A stretch of 64,000 nt of DNA from Humidesulfovibrio sp. (lineage in GTDB: Bacteria; Desulfobacterota; Desulfovibrionia; Desulfovibrionales; Desulfovibrionaceae): NCBI RefSeq assembly GCF_031082295.1, contig NZ_JAVHLD010000003.1, forward strand, positions 62,001 to 126,000, read 5' to 3'. Below the pieces are notes generated by a model, which was not told where the DNA came from, did no database searches, and saw only the letters and a program-made list of their open reading frames with translations. Positions within the stretch are counted from its first letter, which is position 1, and each line of letters opens with the position of its first letter. Positions 1-8,208 of this stretch are shown here, piece after piece. Made by a program: the position numbers and the translations under genes.

Positions 1-14
1 ACCCGCGGCAACAG

Positions 15-37
15 AAAAAAAACCTTGTCTCAGACAA
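15..37 (-). terminator. possible intrinsic terminator of the leftward operon
   Basis: Read leftward, TTGTC-TGA-GACAA (33-37 pairing with 25-29) is followed by GG and eight T (complement of A15-22). It lies about 150 bases beyond the stop of the methyltransferase at 184. The stem is only 5 bp, so termination strength is doubtful. The rest of 1-183 shows no coding potential. Confidence 0.4.
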
Positions 38-183
38 TCCGGGGCATGCCAATAACACACCGACAGGACAGGTGTAATGCTTTGCCGACCACTACCTTCC
101 ACTCCCATGATGGACGTGGCCGAACCCTAGCCCACGTCTCTAAACTCGTCAAAGAAGATATACCTAATGACTCTAGACGATGC

Positions 184-1068
184 CTAAGTCGCTGACTTTC
201 CGGCTCCACCCCTTTCCGCCACAACGAACATGCCTCCGGCCGGGACAACGAACCGGCGACGCAGCAAGGCCTCGGGCAGCAGGCCCAGGGCCGCGCGCGC
301 AGCCCAGCCCAGGCCCGGCAGCGGAAAGCGCACGAAATGAAGCAGCACATACTCCGGTGAAAGCGCCTTCTTCGCCCCGCCAAGCTCGCGAACACTGAAC
401 CCGGTGCGGGAGAGCGCGGTCCGCATGGCGCGCGCGGTGAAGCAGAACAGGTGCTCGCCCTTGAACTCCACCCAGCGCGAGCCCAGCAGCCGGGCCGAGA
501 GACTGTCCAGGCTGGGCGTGACCATGAGCAGCTTGCCGCCGGGGCGCAGGCTGCGCCGCAAGCGCGAGAGCGTGTCCAGCGGGTCGCGCATGTGCTCGAT
601 GACATCCAGCAGCACGCAGGCGTCAAAGCCCGCCTCGGCCAGCTCCAGTTCCTCGGGCACGCCGCAGCGCACCCGGCCCGGCCCCACCAGGGCAGCGGCA
701 GCGGCCACGGAGTCCGGGGCGATGTCCGCGCCAAACACGTCGAAGCCCGCGGCCTGGGCCTCGGCAAGGAAATGCCCGCGCCCGCAGCCGAGCTCGAACA
801 GCCTGGCTCCCGGCGCGACGTGGCGCTTCAGGATCTCAAGCGTGAGCCGGGCGCCGTGGCGCTTCATCTCCACTATGGCCGCATCCTGCCGGGGATCGCC
901 GGTGCCGATGTGGTAGTCCTCGCCGTAGATGGCGCGCAGGGCCTCGTCATCGGGCTGCGGGTCGATGAACACCGCGCCGCAAGCGCCACAGCGTGCGCGC
1001 AGCAGGCCCTCGCGCTCGAACCAGGGCTCGGCGGCCCGTTCGCACAAGGGGCAGTTCCGGCTCGCCAT
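184..1068 (-). CDS. zinc-ribbon class I SAM-dependent methyltransferase
   Basis: About 294 residues. The N-terminus carries two CxxC pairs (CPLC at 6-9 and CGAC shortly after), a small metal ribbon often found ahead of sugar/surface-glycan methyltransferases. A Rossmann methyltransferase domain follows, with the glycine loop LFELGCGRGHF, the acidic motif-II region (FGADIA) and a DVIEHMRDP segment typical of this family. I start at ATG 1068, after GAGGCGG; the frame stays open to 1098, which would overlap the upstream gene. It is the last gene of the leftward operon starting at 5230, 16 bases after the radical-SAM gene. The substrate cannot be read from sequence; the GT-C-like and GT9 neighbours suggest a glycan or glycolipid intermediate (inference). 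Confidence 0.85.
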   Translation of the reverse strand: MASRNCPLCERAAEPWFEREGLLRARCGACGAVFIDPQPDDEALRAIYGEDYHIGTGDPRQDAAIVEMKRHGARLTLEILKRHVAPGARLFELGCGRGHFLAEAQAAGFDVFGADIAPDSVAAAAALVGPGRVRCGVPEELELAEAGFDACVLLDVIEHMRDPLDTLSRLRRSLRPGGKLLMVTPSLDSLSARLLGSRWVEFKGEHLFCFTARAMRTALSRTGFSVRELGGAKKALSPEYVLLHFVRFPLPGLGWAARAALGLLPEALLRRRFVVPAGGMFVVAERGGAGKSAT

Positions 1069-1084
1069 CCGCGTCACGGCCGCC

Positions 1085-2506
1085 TCACTTAAGCACATGC
1101 CGGGCGTTGGCCAGGGCGAAGCGCAGGGTTTTCCAGAAGCTGCGCCGCTCGCTCTTCAGGTACAAGAGGAAGTAGACGAAGCCGAACCAGAGCTGAAAGA
1201 GCACGTTGGGCCGCAGGCGGATAAGCCGTCTGATGAGCGGCAGGGTCCAGGGCCAGAGCACCGCCGTCTGGAAAAACTTCTGCAGGTTCTGCATCTCGCG
1301 CACATGGGGCATGTTCAGGGTGGACTCGACAAAAAAGCTCTCGCTCATGTCGTCCACCGAGAAGGTCCCCGGCAGCATGCCCTGTCGGATGGCCAGGGCG
1401 GCCAGCGGCGTGCCGGGATACGGCGCGAAGATGGAGCACCAGGGGTAGTCCGCCTTTATGCGGATGTTCATCTCCACGGTGCTGAGCGCATCGTCCAGGG
1501 TCTCCCCCGGCAGGCCAAGGATGTTGTAGGTGCGGAAGCGTATCCCCGCCTCGTGCAGGCGGCGCGCCGTCACCAATATGTCCGCGTCGGACAGGCGCTT
1601 GTTCAGGACCTCGTTGCGCAGGCGCTCGCTGCCCGTCTCGATGCCGAAGAACACCGACTCGCACCCGGCCTCGGCCAGGCGGCGGGCGTAGTCCTCGTCC
1701 CGGGCGACAACGTCGGCCCGCGCCAGGCAGACGAAGGGCAGGCTGACCTGGGCCTTGTACGCCTCCAGGAACGGGTACAGCCACTTGCGGTCCACTCCGA
1801 AGCAGTCGTCTGCGAAGTAGATGACCTGCGCCCCGCGCTCGCGCTTGAGCATGAGGCACTCCTCGATGACCTTCTCGGCGCTGCGCACGCGCAGCATGCG
1901 GCCCTTGCCAGCGTAGAGCTTGCGCATGGAGCCCTGGAAGCAGAAGGCGCAGTCGAAGGGGCAGCCGCGCGCGGTGAGCACGCGCTGCACGCGGGTGTCG
2001 CGCCGGGAGCCCAGCACCTCGTAAAGCTCGCGGTCGGCAAAGGCGATCTCGTCCAGGTCGTCCACCAGGGGGCGCACGGGAGTTTCCAGCACCTTGCCAT
2101 CCACCCGGCAGAGCACGTTGGGGATGCCCTGGAGGTCCTTTCCCGCGGCCAGCCGGTCCATGATCTCGACCGTGGCGGCCTCGCCCTCGCCGCGCAGAGC
2201 GGCGTCCAGGGCCGGATGCGCCGCGACATCGGGAAAGAAGGTGGGGTGCGGCCCGCCCATGAGGGTCGTCAGGCCATAGGCGGCCTTGACCTTGGCGGCC
2301 ATGTCCAGAGCCCACACGTGGCCCCCGGTCATGATGGAGAAGCCGACGGCCTGGGGCTGGAACGCCTCGATGACGGGCGCGAACTCCTCCAGGCTGCTGC
2401 CCACGGCCAGACGGCATTCGTGCCCGGCCCGGCGCAGCTCGGCGGAGATGTACATGGGCCCGAGATACTCGGCCTCATGATTTTGCAGGAACAACAGCCG
2501 CGCCAA
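1085..2506 (-). CDS. B12-binding-type radical SAM protein
   Basis: About 473 residues. The N-terminal ~150 residues look like the Rossmann-like cobalamin-binding fold that precedes the radical-SAM core in class B enzymes (MYISAELRRAGH, then GGPHPTFFP and GEGEAA), but the classical DxHxxG cobalamin motif is absent, as is common in this class. The 4Fe-4S motif is CPFDCAFC (Cys 182, 186, 189), followed by a TIM-barrel-like region with FFADDCFG-type and GIETGSE segments. A TTG start at 2506 is chosen because AGGAGGGA ends 5-6 bases before it and the protein then opens MARLLFLQN like its relatives; the frame is open to GTG 2533. It lies 10 bases behind the membrane-protein gene. Methyltransferase or other radical chemistry on a lipid or sugar is plausible but unproven. 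Confidence 0.88.
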   Translation of the reverse strand: MARLLFLQNHEAEYLGPMYISAELRRAGHECRLAVGSSLEEFAPVIEAFQPQAVGFSIMTGGHVWALDMAAKVKAAYGLTTLMGGPHPTFFPDVAAHPALDAALRGEGEAATVEIMDRLAAGKDLQGIPNVLCRVDGKVLETPVRPLVDDLDEIAFADRELYEVLGSRRDTRVQRVLTARGCPFDCAFCFQGSMRKLYAGKGRMLRVRSAEKVIEECLMLKRERGAQVIYFADDCFGVDRKWLYPFLEAYKAQVSLPFVCLARADVVARDEDYARRLAEAGCESVFFGIETGSERLRNEVLNKRLSDADILVTARRLHEAGIRFRTYNILGLPGETLDDALSTVEMNIRIKADYPWCSIFAPYPGTPLAALAIRQGMLPGTFSVDDMSESFFVESTLNMPHVREMQNLQKFFQTAVLWPWTLPLIRRLIRLRPNVLFQLWFGFVYFLLYLKSERRSFWKTLRFALANARHVLK

Positions 2507-2516
2507 TAAATCCCTC

Positions 2517-3812
2517 CTAGACCTTCTCGCCACGGACCTGGGCCTTCAGCGGACCAAGAAGCGACCCTCCCACGGCCACGGCCAGGGCCAGCAGGATCGC
2601 CTCGGCTGGCAGGATGTAGCGCAAGGAATAGACCCCGGCAAGCAGGATGACGCCGTAGCTCAGGCAGGAATGCAGCGCCGCCAGGGCATACAGCTGCGCC
2701 GAACGCGACCCGGTGCCCAAGCTGAAGGCCAGGGCCAGCGCCCCTGTGATGAGCACCAGGGCGTAATAGAAGGGCTGGCCATCGTAGGCCTTGCGGGCCA
2801 GCAGCCCGAGGAACCGGACGGGCATATGATTGAGCAGGGGCACGGCTGCGGACATGGCAAGCCTATCCTGTCGCAAGGCCTGACCCGCTGATCCTCCACC
2901 TGCCTCAGGGCCGACAAATTCCCCAAGCGTCGGACGGACCACTTCAAAGACAAGGCCCTCCATTGCCACGTCGAAGTGCGAGCGGCTCTTGTCCCAATGG
3001 GCGCGTGTGAGTTGCCGGGCCTCGGCCTTGGCGAAGGCGGCAAGGAACAGCTCCCGGGCGGCGGGCTCGCGGATGGCGGCGGCGTCTGCCGGGTCGGAGA
3101 TGTAGAGCAGGCTGGACAGCAGGTGGATGCCCCCCGAGGAGGCCGTGGAGAAGGTGTCGTAACGCATCTGGTTGTCGGCCCCGCGCAGGGCCACAGTCCC
3201 TATCATGACCAGAGCCAGGAGCGCCAGGCTGGCAAGGCTGGCCCTGTCGCGACGGCAAACCGTGCGACCCAGCAGAAAGAGGCCCAGGAACACCGGCAGG
3301 AACAACAACTGCGGACGCAACAGAAGTCCCAGGCCACACAGCAGACACAGCCAGACGCGGCGGCTGCGACCAAGCAGGACATCCTCCGCCAGGAGCGCCC
3401 AGAAAACGATGAGCAGGGTGAAGCCAAGGGGCTCTGTGAGAAGCACCGCCGCGAACTTGAGTCCCGGCAGGGACAGCATCAGAAAAAGCAGGCAGCGCCA
3501 GGGCAGGCTCAGGTCCAGGGCGCGACCAACGCGCGACGCAAAGAAAACACTGGCGGCCACAAGGCTGGCCGTCTGCAGGCGGGCCACCCAGATCGCCATG
3601 CCCTCGCCAAACAGCGCCCTGAACAGGTCGAGAAAGTAGGGGTACAGAGGAGCGCGCTCCGGGGAATGGCCAAGGTAGGATGCAGTATCCGGCTGTATCT
3701 CTGGAGGCAGGGCCAGCAGTGCCGCCGCCGTTGCCACGCAGCACGCGACCCCGACAAAACCAGCGAGGCGGGCAGCGCCCGGACCCGGCATCAGCGGATG
3801 CGCGGCGGCCAT
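2517..3812 (-). CDS. polytopic membrane protein, GT-C glycosyltransferase-like
   Basis: 431 residues with many hydrophobic segments (for example ~16-36, ~95-115, ~130-150, and a long helical region to the C-terminus). The first large loop carries an acidic residue in QPDTASYL followed by RAPLYPYF. That arrangement resembles the ArnT/PMT (GT39, GT-C) class, where a loop aspartate acts on a polyprenyl-phosphate sugar. I infer an inner-membrane glycosyltransferase, but similarity is limited to topology and these motifs; hypothetical membrane protein is the cautious name. ATG 3812 shares its A with the TGA of the upstream radical-SAM gene (TGATG), with GAGGACG as ribosome site, so the two are translationally coupled. 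Frames running further upstream to 4463 are antisense-type shadow. Confidence 0.78.
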   Translation of the reverse strand: MAAAHPLMPGPGAARLAGFVGVACCVATAAALLALPPEIQPDTASYLGHSPERAPLYPYFLDLFRALFGEGMAIWVARLQTASLVAASVFFASRVGRALDLSLPWRCLLFLMLSLPGLKFAAVLLTEPLGFTLLIVFWALLAEDVLLGRSRRVWLCLLCGLGLLLRPQLLFLPVFLGLFLLGRTVCRRDRASLASLALLALVMIGTVALRGADNQMRYDTFSTASSGGIHLLSSLLYISDPADAAAIREPAARELFLAAFAKAEARQLTRAHWDKSRSHFDVAMEGLVFEVVRPTLGEFVGPEAGGGSAGQALRQDRLAMSAAVPLLNHMPVRFLGLLARKAYDGQPFYYALVLITGALALAFSLGTGSRSAQLYALAALHSCLSYGVILLAGVYSLRYILPAEAILLALAVAVGGSLLGPLKAQVRGEKV

Positions 3813-5230
3813 CAGGACGTCCTCCCTGCCTGGCGGTTTCGCCTGAGCAGGGTCAGCCCCTGGCGCACCTGATCCAGCAAGAGTTGCGGGCGGGAGAGCA
3901 GACGCAGCGCAGTTCGCGCCAGATAGCTCGGCCGGGCGTAGAAGCGGCGGTTGCAGGACCGGCGCAGGCGCAGAATCTCCTCGGCGGACATGCTGTCGCT
4001 GGCGAGCACGCATTCCTCGCCGCTCTGGTCCATGGCCTCGCAGCCTTCCGGCACAAGCCCGCTGGCGGACATGCCCTCGCGCAGGCCCGTGCCCGCACGG
4101 GGCACCGCAGTGTGCACCGAGAGGTAGTCGGGGTCCATCTCGAGAATCAGGCGCATGGTGTTCTCCACGTCCGCCGGGCTTTCGCCGGGCAGACCCACGA
4201 TGATGGTGGCCACAGTAGAAATGCCCGCGGCGTGGCAGGCCGCAAAGGCCTCCCTGGCCTGCTGCGGGGTGAATCCCTTGCGCATGGCCAGCAGGGTCTC
4301 TGGCTTGGCCGTCTCCACGCCCATGATGGCCGTATGGCACCCCTTCAAGGCCATGCGCCGCGCCAGGTCCGCGTCGAGGCGGTCGGGCCTGGTGAAGCAG
4401 GTCCAGCCCATGCCCTGGCTCGTGTGGGCGTCCGGCAGCACGTCCAGAAATTCCAGCGCCCACTCCCGCTTCGCCGCGAAGGTCTGATCCCAGAGCATGA
4501 ACTCGCGCACGCCCAGGGCGTTCAGGTGGCGAATCTCGGCCGCCACCTCGTCCATGGGCCGCCGGTGGTAGACAAGCCCGGACATGACGCAGAAGCTGCA
4601 GGAGAACGGACAGCCGAAGTCGGTGAGCACGCCCGCGAAGGGGCGGCGGCGGGCAAAGGGGTAGCGGTAGCCGTAGTCCAGAAACAGCTCGTGGGGGGGC
4701 AGGCCCACGGCCACGCGCTGTTCCCTCGGCACCGGCGCTGACAGGATCTGGTCGCCGAAGCGGCCCGTGATGCCGGGCAGCGGCCCCGGAGCACCGCGGG
4801 CAAAGTCAGCCATTGAGGCGAGGGAGAAATCCAGCACCGCCGCGTTTAGGGTGCCCTGCTCCACCCAGGCCTCCGCGCCCTCCAGCAGCACGTCGCCGCA
4901 GCCCATGACCACCACGCCTGGGAACCGGGCAACCAAAGCGTTGAGAAAAACTCTGTCTCCTGCTACGGATACAGCGCCAACCAGGGAAAAGACGACATCC
5001 GGCCTCAGGCTGGCGATGCGTTTAAGGCATTCGTCCTCGGAGAGTCCGAGAGCGATGGAGTCCAGGGCCTGGACCCGGAACCCGCCCGCGGCGAAGACCG
5101 CCCCGGCGTGGAGCAACGCGATGGGGGCGAACAAGTACCCCGTGCGCGAGGTCTTGCTGCAGAAATAGTCGCGGATGATGGCGCCCTTGCCCGGAGGGTT
5201 CAGCAGGAGCACAAGTGGAGAAGACGGCAA
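3812..5230 (-). CDS. B12-binding-type radical SAM protein
   Basis: About 472 residues. It opens LVLLLNPPGKG with the cobalamin-domain-like fold (CGDVLLEGAEAWVEQG region), again without DxHxxG. The radical-SAM motif is CPFSCSFC (Cys ~207, 211, 214), followed by MGVETAKPETL and IVGLPGES, both standard in this superfamily. I prefer TTG 5230, eight bases after GGAGG; the frame also reaches GTG 5239, which sits directly on that ribosome site, and a GTG at 5212 is a third option. First gene of the leftward operon. It overlaps the start of the divergent GT9 gene, leaving no room for a separate intergenic promoter. Confidence 0.86.
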   Translation of the reverse strand: MPSSPLVLLLNPPGKGAIIRDYFCSKTSRTGYLFAPIALLHAGAVFAAGGFRVQALDSIALGLSEDECLKRIASLRPDVVFSLVGAVSVAGDRVFLNALVARFPGVVVMGCGDVLLEGAEAWVEQGTLNAAVLDFSLASMADFARGAPGPLPGITGRFGDQILSAPVPREQRVAVGLPPHELFLDYGYRYPFARRRPFAGVLTDFGCPFSCSFCVMSGLVYHRRPMDEVAAEIRHLNALGVREFMLWDQTFAAKREWALEFLDVLPDAHTSQGMGWTCFTRPDRLDADLARRMALKGCHTAIMGVETAKPETLLAMRKGFTPQQAREAFAACHAAGISTVATIIVGLPGESPADVENTMRLILEMDPDYLSVHTAVPRAGTGLREGMSASGLVPEGCEAMDQSGEECVLASDSMSAEEILRLRRSCNRRFYARPSYLARTALRLLSRPQLLLDQVRQGLTLLRRNRQAGRTS

Positions 5231-6459
5231 CGGGGGCACCTCCGAAAGGCCGCAAGGCCGTGAAAATGAAAACCCTGCAGGCCGTCGAGCGGCTCTGCGG
5301 CGGCATCGCGTGCAGCGTCCTCGGCTGTCTTGCGTGGCTGCTACCCGCAGGCCCGGTGCCGACGCAAAACGTCCGCCGGGTGCTGCTGGTCAAGTTCTGG
5401 GGCATCGGCAGCCTGGTGCTCGCCGCGCCGCTCTTCAAGAAAACCCGCGAGACGTTTCCTGGCGCGGAAATCATCCTCATGACCCTATCCGCCAACAAGG
5501 GCGTTGTCAAAATGCTCCCCGGCATCGACCGGGTTGAATTTGTGGATCTTGGCGGCAGCCTGGCCTCGGCCGTCTGGGCGTATCTGCGCTGCCTGCACCG
5601 CGCCTTCCGTCTCGGGCCCGACATCATCTTCGACATGGAGTTCTACACCAAGGCTTCAGCCATCCTGAGCTTCTTCGCTCGCGCGCCCATGCGCGTGGGC
5701 TACCACTCCCCCGGCGTGTGGCGCGGCAACATCCACAATTACCCCATCGCCTTCAACGTCTACTGGCACGTCTCGAGCAACTTTCTGTCCATGCTGGAGC
5801 CCTTTGGCGTGGCGCCGGACAGCGCCCCAAGGGGTTCCGAATTGCTGGGGCTGGAACACTGCCAAGGCCAGGCGCGTAACGTGCTTTCGCGGCTGGGCCT
5901 TAAGCCGGGCACATACATTCTGATCAACGTGAACGCGGGCGAGCTCGCGGTGGAGCGACGCTGGCCGCGGGAGCGGTTCGCCGAACTCAGCGCCAAGTTG
6001 TGCGAGACCTACGGACTGCCTGCGGTTTTTGTGGGGTCGAAAGCGGAGACGGACTACACCAGCCAAGCCTGGGCCCTGGCCGAAGAAGCCGGAGCGACGG
6101 GGCGGAACCTGGTGGGAGCGCTCAGCCTGGATGAGCTGGTGGGATTATGTGGACTGTCCTCGCTGGTCATCACCAACGACTCCGGCCCGCTGCATCTCGC
6201 GGTGGCGGCGGGCGCGCGCACAGTGTCCTTCTTCGGGCCGGAGACTCCGGTGCTCTATGGCCCCACCGGGCCGGACCACCTCGTCATGTTCGCGGACATC
6301 CCGTGCTCGCCCTGCATCAACGCCGAGCACGGCAAGCGGACCTTCTGCTGGCGCGGCACGCTGCACTGCCAGTTGGGCGTCAGCGTGGGCCAGGCCCTCG
6401 AGTCCATCGCCAGGCGCTTCGGGGACACCCTGAAGCAAACCCCGCCGCAAGCCAACTAG
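5215..6459 (+). CDS. glycosyltransferase family 9 (heptosyltransferase-like)
   Basis: 414 residues from GTG 5215, which has AGGAG five bases upstream; ATG 5266 is an alternative. GT-B fold of the ADP-heptose transferase family: an N-terminal LLVKFWGIGSLVLAAP loop (residues ~57-72) and a C-terminal nucleotide-sugar site with ITNDSGPLHLAVAAG (~318-332) followed by SFFGPETPVLYGP. The family transfers heptoses, or in some cases other sugars, onto lipopolysaccharide core at the cytoplasmic face. A hydrophobic N-terminal stretch (VLGCLAWLLPAG) may help membrane association. No other LPS core gene is adjacent on this strand, so acceptor and donor are unknown. The divergent operon with radical-SAM and GT-C-like genes hints at a shared glycan. 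Confidence 0.9.
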   Translation: MEKTATGAPPKGRKAVKMKTLQAVERLCGGIACSVLGCLAWLLPAGPVPTQNVRRVLLVKFWGIGSLVLAAPLFKKTRETFPGAEIILMTLSANKGVVKMLPGIDRVEFVDLGGSLASAVWAYLRCLHRAFRLGPDIIFDMEFYTKASAILSFFARAPMRVGYHSPGVWRGNIHNYPIAFNVYWHVSSNFLSMLEPFGVAPDSAPRGSELLGLEHCQGQARNVLSRLGLKPGTYILINVNAGELAVERRWPRERFAELSAKLCETYGLPAVFVGSKAETDYTSQAWALAEEAGATGRNLVGALSLDELVGLCGLSSLVITNDSGPLHLAVAAGARTVSFFGPETPVLYGPTGPDHLVMFADIPCSPCINAEHGKRTFCWRGTLHCQLGVSVGQALESIARRFGDTLKQTPPQAN

Positions 6460-6491
6460 CTCCCGCCGCAGTCCCGCCAGTCGCCGGGCAC

Positions 6492-6529
6492 AAAAAAAAG
6501 GAGCCGGGCAGGCCCCCCACCTGCCCGGC
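6492..6529 (-). terminator. strong intrinsic terminator, leftward
   Basis: A perfect 10-bp stem (GCCGGGCAGG at 6503-6512 with CCTGCCCGGC at 6520-6529, 7-base loop) is followed in the leftward direction by TCC and eight T (A6492-6499 on the plus strand). In the rightward direction no T-tract follows, so it is not a canonical terminator of the GT9 gene. Confidence 0.65.
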
Positions 6530-6590
6530 AGACACGCCGGTCCAACCGACGCGGCCGCCGGGAACGTTGCCGCCCGGCGCACGCCACTCC
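6492..6590 (-). ncRNA. candidate leftward small RNA (~100 nt)
   Basis: Read leftward from about 6590, the sequence contains two consecutive GC hairpins, the second ending in UCC plus eight U, as a terminator-ended sRNA would. No leftward gene lies to the right for more than 9 kb, so this terminator has no obvious protein-coding client. Upstream, an AT-rich -10-like stretch (complement of 6595-6603) sits beside the palindrome TTCCAATTTGGAA, which could be an operator within the promoter. Short open frames here have poor starts and arginine-rich shadow composition. Purely a prediction from structure. Confidence 0.35.
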
Positions 6591-6604
6591 TCTATCAATA
6601 TTCA

Positions 6605-6617
6605 TTCCAATTTGGAA
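6605..6617. promoter_or_regulatory. 13-bp perfect palindrome, operator candidate
   Basis: TTCCAA-T-TTGGAA is an exact inverted repeat in the AT-rich part of the gap, between the candidate sRNA and the sigma-54-type regulator gene. It could serve either direction. No cognate factor can be named. Confidence 0.35.
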
Positions 6618-6715
6618 CCACTCAAACAACTTCTTGTATTGCAACGAATTGCGCGCGTTTCCCACCTTTTTCCTAGCCAAATCCAGCTGCCCGTGCTACG
6701 CTCCGACCAGAATAT

Positions 6716-6733
6716 TTCCGGCTATTCCAGAAT
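6716..6733 (+). promoter_or_regulatory. upstream copy of an 18-bp direct repeat flanking the regulator gene
   Basis: TTCCGGCTATTCCAGAAT lies 26 bases before the GTG of the regulator at 6760. A copy with 16 of 18 identical bases occurs at 8189-8206, at the very end of the same gene. The half TTCC(A/G)GAA is near-palindromic. It may be a binding site used for autoregulation. Confidence 0.35.
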
Positions 6734-6759
6734 TTCAGTCGTTTTGATCGGGGGCAGAC

Positions 6760-8208
6760 GTGGCCAAAATCCTGGTGGTGGACGACGACGAGCTCATCCG
6801 CGAGTTGCTGGCGGACGCCGTAAGCAGGCGCGGCCACACGGCCCTGTGCACAGGCACCCTGGCCGAAGCCCGGCGCATCCTGGCGCGCGAGGAGCCGGAC
6901 CTGGTCTACATGGACGTGCGCCTGCCCGACGGCTCGGGCATCAACGCCCTGGAGGAGATCCGCGCCGGCAAGAGCGCACCCGAGGTCATCATCATCACCG
7001 GCCAGGGCGACCCGGACGGCGCGGAGCTGGCTCTGCGCTGCGGGGCCTGGGACTACATCGAGAAGCCCACCTCCGTCGACCGCATGGTGCTGCCGCTGCT
7101 GCGCGCCCTGGCCTTCCGCGACGAAAAACGGCGGCGCAGATCGCCAACCCTGGCCGCCGGGTCCGGCATCGTGGGCACCAGCCCCAAAATGGCCGCCTGC
7201 CTGGCCCGCGCAGCCATGGCCGCCGCCAGCCGCGTCGACGTGTTCATCAGCGGGGAGACCGGCACCGGCAAGGAGGTCTTCGCCCAGGCCATTCACCAGA
7301 GCGGACCGCGCGCCGCCAACCGCTTCGTGGTGGTGGATTGCACCACCCTGCCCGGCAACCTGGCCGAGAGCGAGCTCTTCGGACACGAGCGCGGCTCCTT
7401 CACCGGGGCCGACCGCCGCCAGACCGGGCTCATCGCCCAGGCCGACGGGGGCACCCTTTTCCTGGACGAGGTCGGCGAGCTGCCCCTGCCCCTGCAGGTG
7501 AAATTCCTGCGCGTGCTCCAGGAACGCCGTTTCCGGCCCCTGGGCGGCGAGACGGAAATCAAAAGCGACTTCCGTCTTGTGGCCGCCACCAACCGCGACC
7601 TCTCGGCCATGGTCCGGCGCGGCGAATTCCGCGAGGATCTGCTCTACCGTCTGCGCGCCTTCCGCATCGAACTGCCCCCCCTGCGCCAGCGCGAGGGCGA
7701 CATCCAGGCCTTGGTGGAGGCCCATCTGGCCAAGGCTGCCGAGCGTTTTGGCGGGACCGTGCGCGAGGCCAGCCCAGAATTCCTGGAAATGCTCGCTACG
7801 CACGACTGGCCGGGAAATGTACGCGAACTTTTACAAACTGTGGACATGAGTCTGGTTTCAGCGCATGATGATCCGGTTCTCCTTCCCCAGCACCTGCCCC
7901 TTGACCTGCGCGTTCGGCTCATGCGCCGCAGCGTGACTGATCGGGCCGAAGCGGGGCAGGGGCAAGCGGCGGACCAGGCCGACGGACAGCTTGCGGAGTT
8001 CCGGCCCTGGCGCGAGCACCGGGCGCAGTTGCTGGACAAGGCGGAATACGCCTATTTCTCTGCTCTTTTGCAACAGGTTGACGGCGATGCCGCCCAGGCC
8101 GCGCGGCTCTCTGGCCTCAAATCGGCCAGACTGTACGAGCTGCTGGCAAAGCACGGGCTGCTCAAAGCCAGCCGCAGGAAGACCAGGATTCCGGTTATTC
8201 CGGAATAG
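6760..8208 (+). CDS. sigma-54-interacting response regulator (NtrC family)
   Basis: 482 residues from GTG 6760, with a GGGGG ribosome site. Three domains: a receiver (1-~115) with phospho-acceptor Asp 52 in YMDVRLPDG; an AAA+ sigma-54 activator domain with Walker A GETGTGKE (165-172), the sigma-54 contact loop as GSFTGA (~212-217) and Walker B GGTLFLDEVGEL (~230); and a C-terminal Fis-type helix-turn-helix (GDAAQAARLSGL). The complete catalytic set implies it activates RNA polymerase-sigma54 promoters after phosphorylation. No histidine kinase is directly adjacent on this strand; the hybrid kinase at 8742 is the nearest candidate partner. Target genes are unknown; I saw no clear -24/-12 element immediately around it. 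Confidence 0.95.
   Translation: MAKILVVDDDELIRELLADAVSRRGHTALCTGTLAEARRILAREEPDLVYMDVRLPDGSGINALEEIRAGKSAPEVIIITGQGDPDGAELALRCGAWDYIEKPTSVDRMVLPLLRALAFRDEKRRRRSPTLAAGSGIVGTSPKMAACLARAAMAAASRVDVFISGETGTGKEVFAQAIHQSGPRAANRFVVVDCTTLPGNLAESELFGHERGSFTGADRRQTGLIAQADGGTLFLDEVGELPLPLQVKFLRVLQERRFRPLGGETEIKSDFRLVAATNRDLSAMVRRGEFREDLLYRLRAFRIELPPLRQREGDIQALVEAHLAKAAERFGGTVREASPEFLEMLATHDWPGNVRELLQTVDMSLVSAHDDPVLLPQHLPLDLRVRLMRRSVTDRAEAGQGQAADQADGQLAEFRPWREHRAQLLDKAEYAYFSALLQQVDGDAAQAARLSGLKSARLYELLAKHGLLKASRRKTRIPVIPE
8189..8206 (+). promoter_or_regulatory. downstream copy of the 18-bp direct repeat
   Basis: TTCCGGTTATTCCGGAAT overlaps the last codons (encoding the IPVIPE end) of the regulator and contains the exact palindrome ATTCCGGAAT (8197-8206). 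It pairs with 6716-6733. Because it is coding, chance or codon constraint cannot be excluded. Confidence 0.3.

Larger units (their letters stand above)
6460..6759. other. 300-base non-coding stretch with regulatory elements
   Basis: No convincing coding frame. It holds a leftward hairpin-plus-T terminator (6492-6529), a second GC hairpin (CGCCGGG/CCCGGCG near 6556-6578), a 13-bp perfect palindrome (6605-6617), an AT-rich segment, and the upstream copy of an 18-bp sequence repeated at the end of the next gene. Promoters for the regulator at 6760 are expected in 6600-6750. Confidence 0.6.

Noticed and set aside
929-2509. A rightward ~526-codon frame over the radical-SAM gene
   Set aside because: No family features; antisense to a gene with intact motifs and a good ribosome site.
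2517-4463. Longer leftward frame joined to the membrane protein
   Set aside because: The part beyond 3812 overlaps the upstream radical-SAM gene out of frame; the TGATG junction fixes the start at 3812.
6456-6680. A leftward 74-codon frame within the sRNA candidate
   Set aside because: It has no ribosome site of note and becomes arginine-rich through the hairpins. A structured RNA fits better, though a small protein is not excluded.
6147-7868. A rightward ~570-codon frame across the GT9 end, the gap and the regulator
   Set aside because: Crosses a terminator-bearing non-coding gap and overlaps two real genes out of frame; Arg/Gly/Pro-rich.
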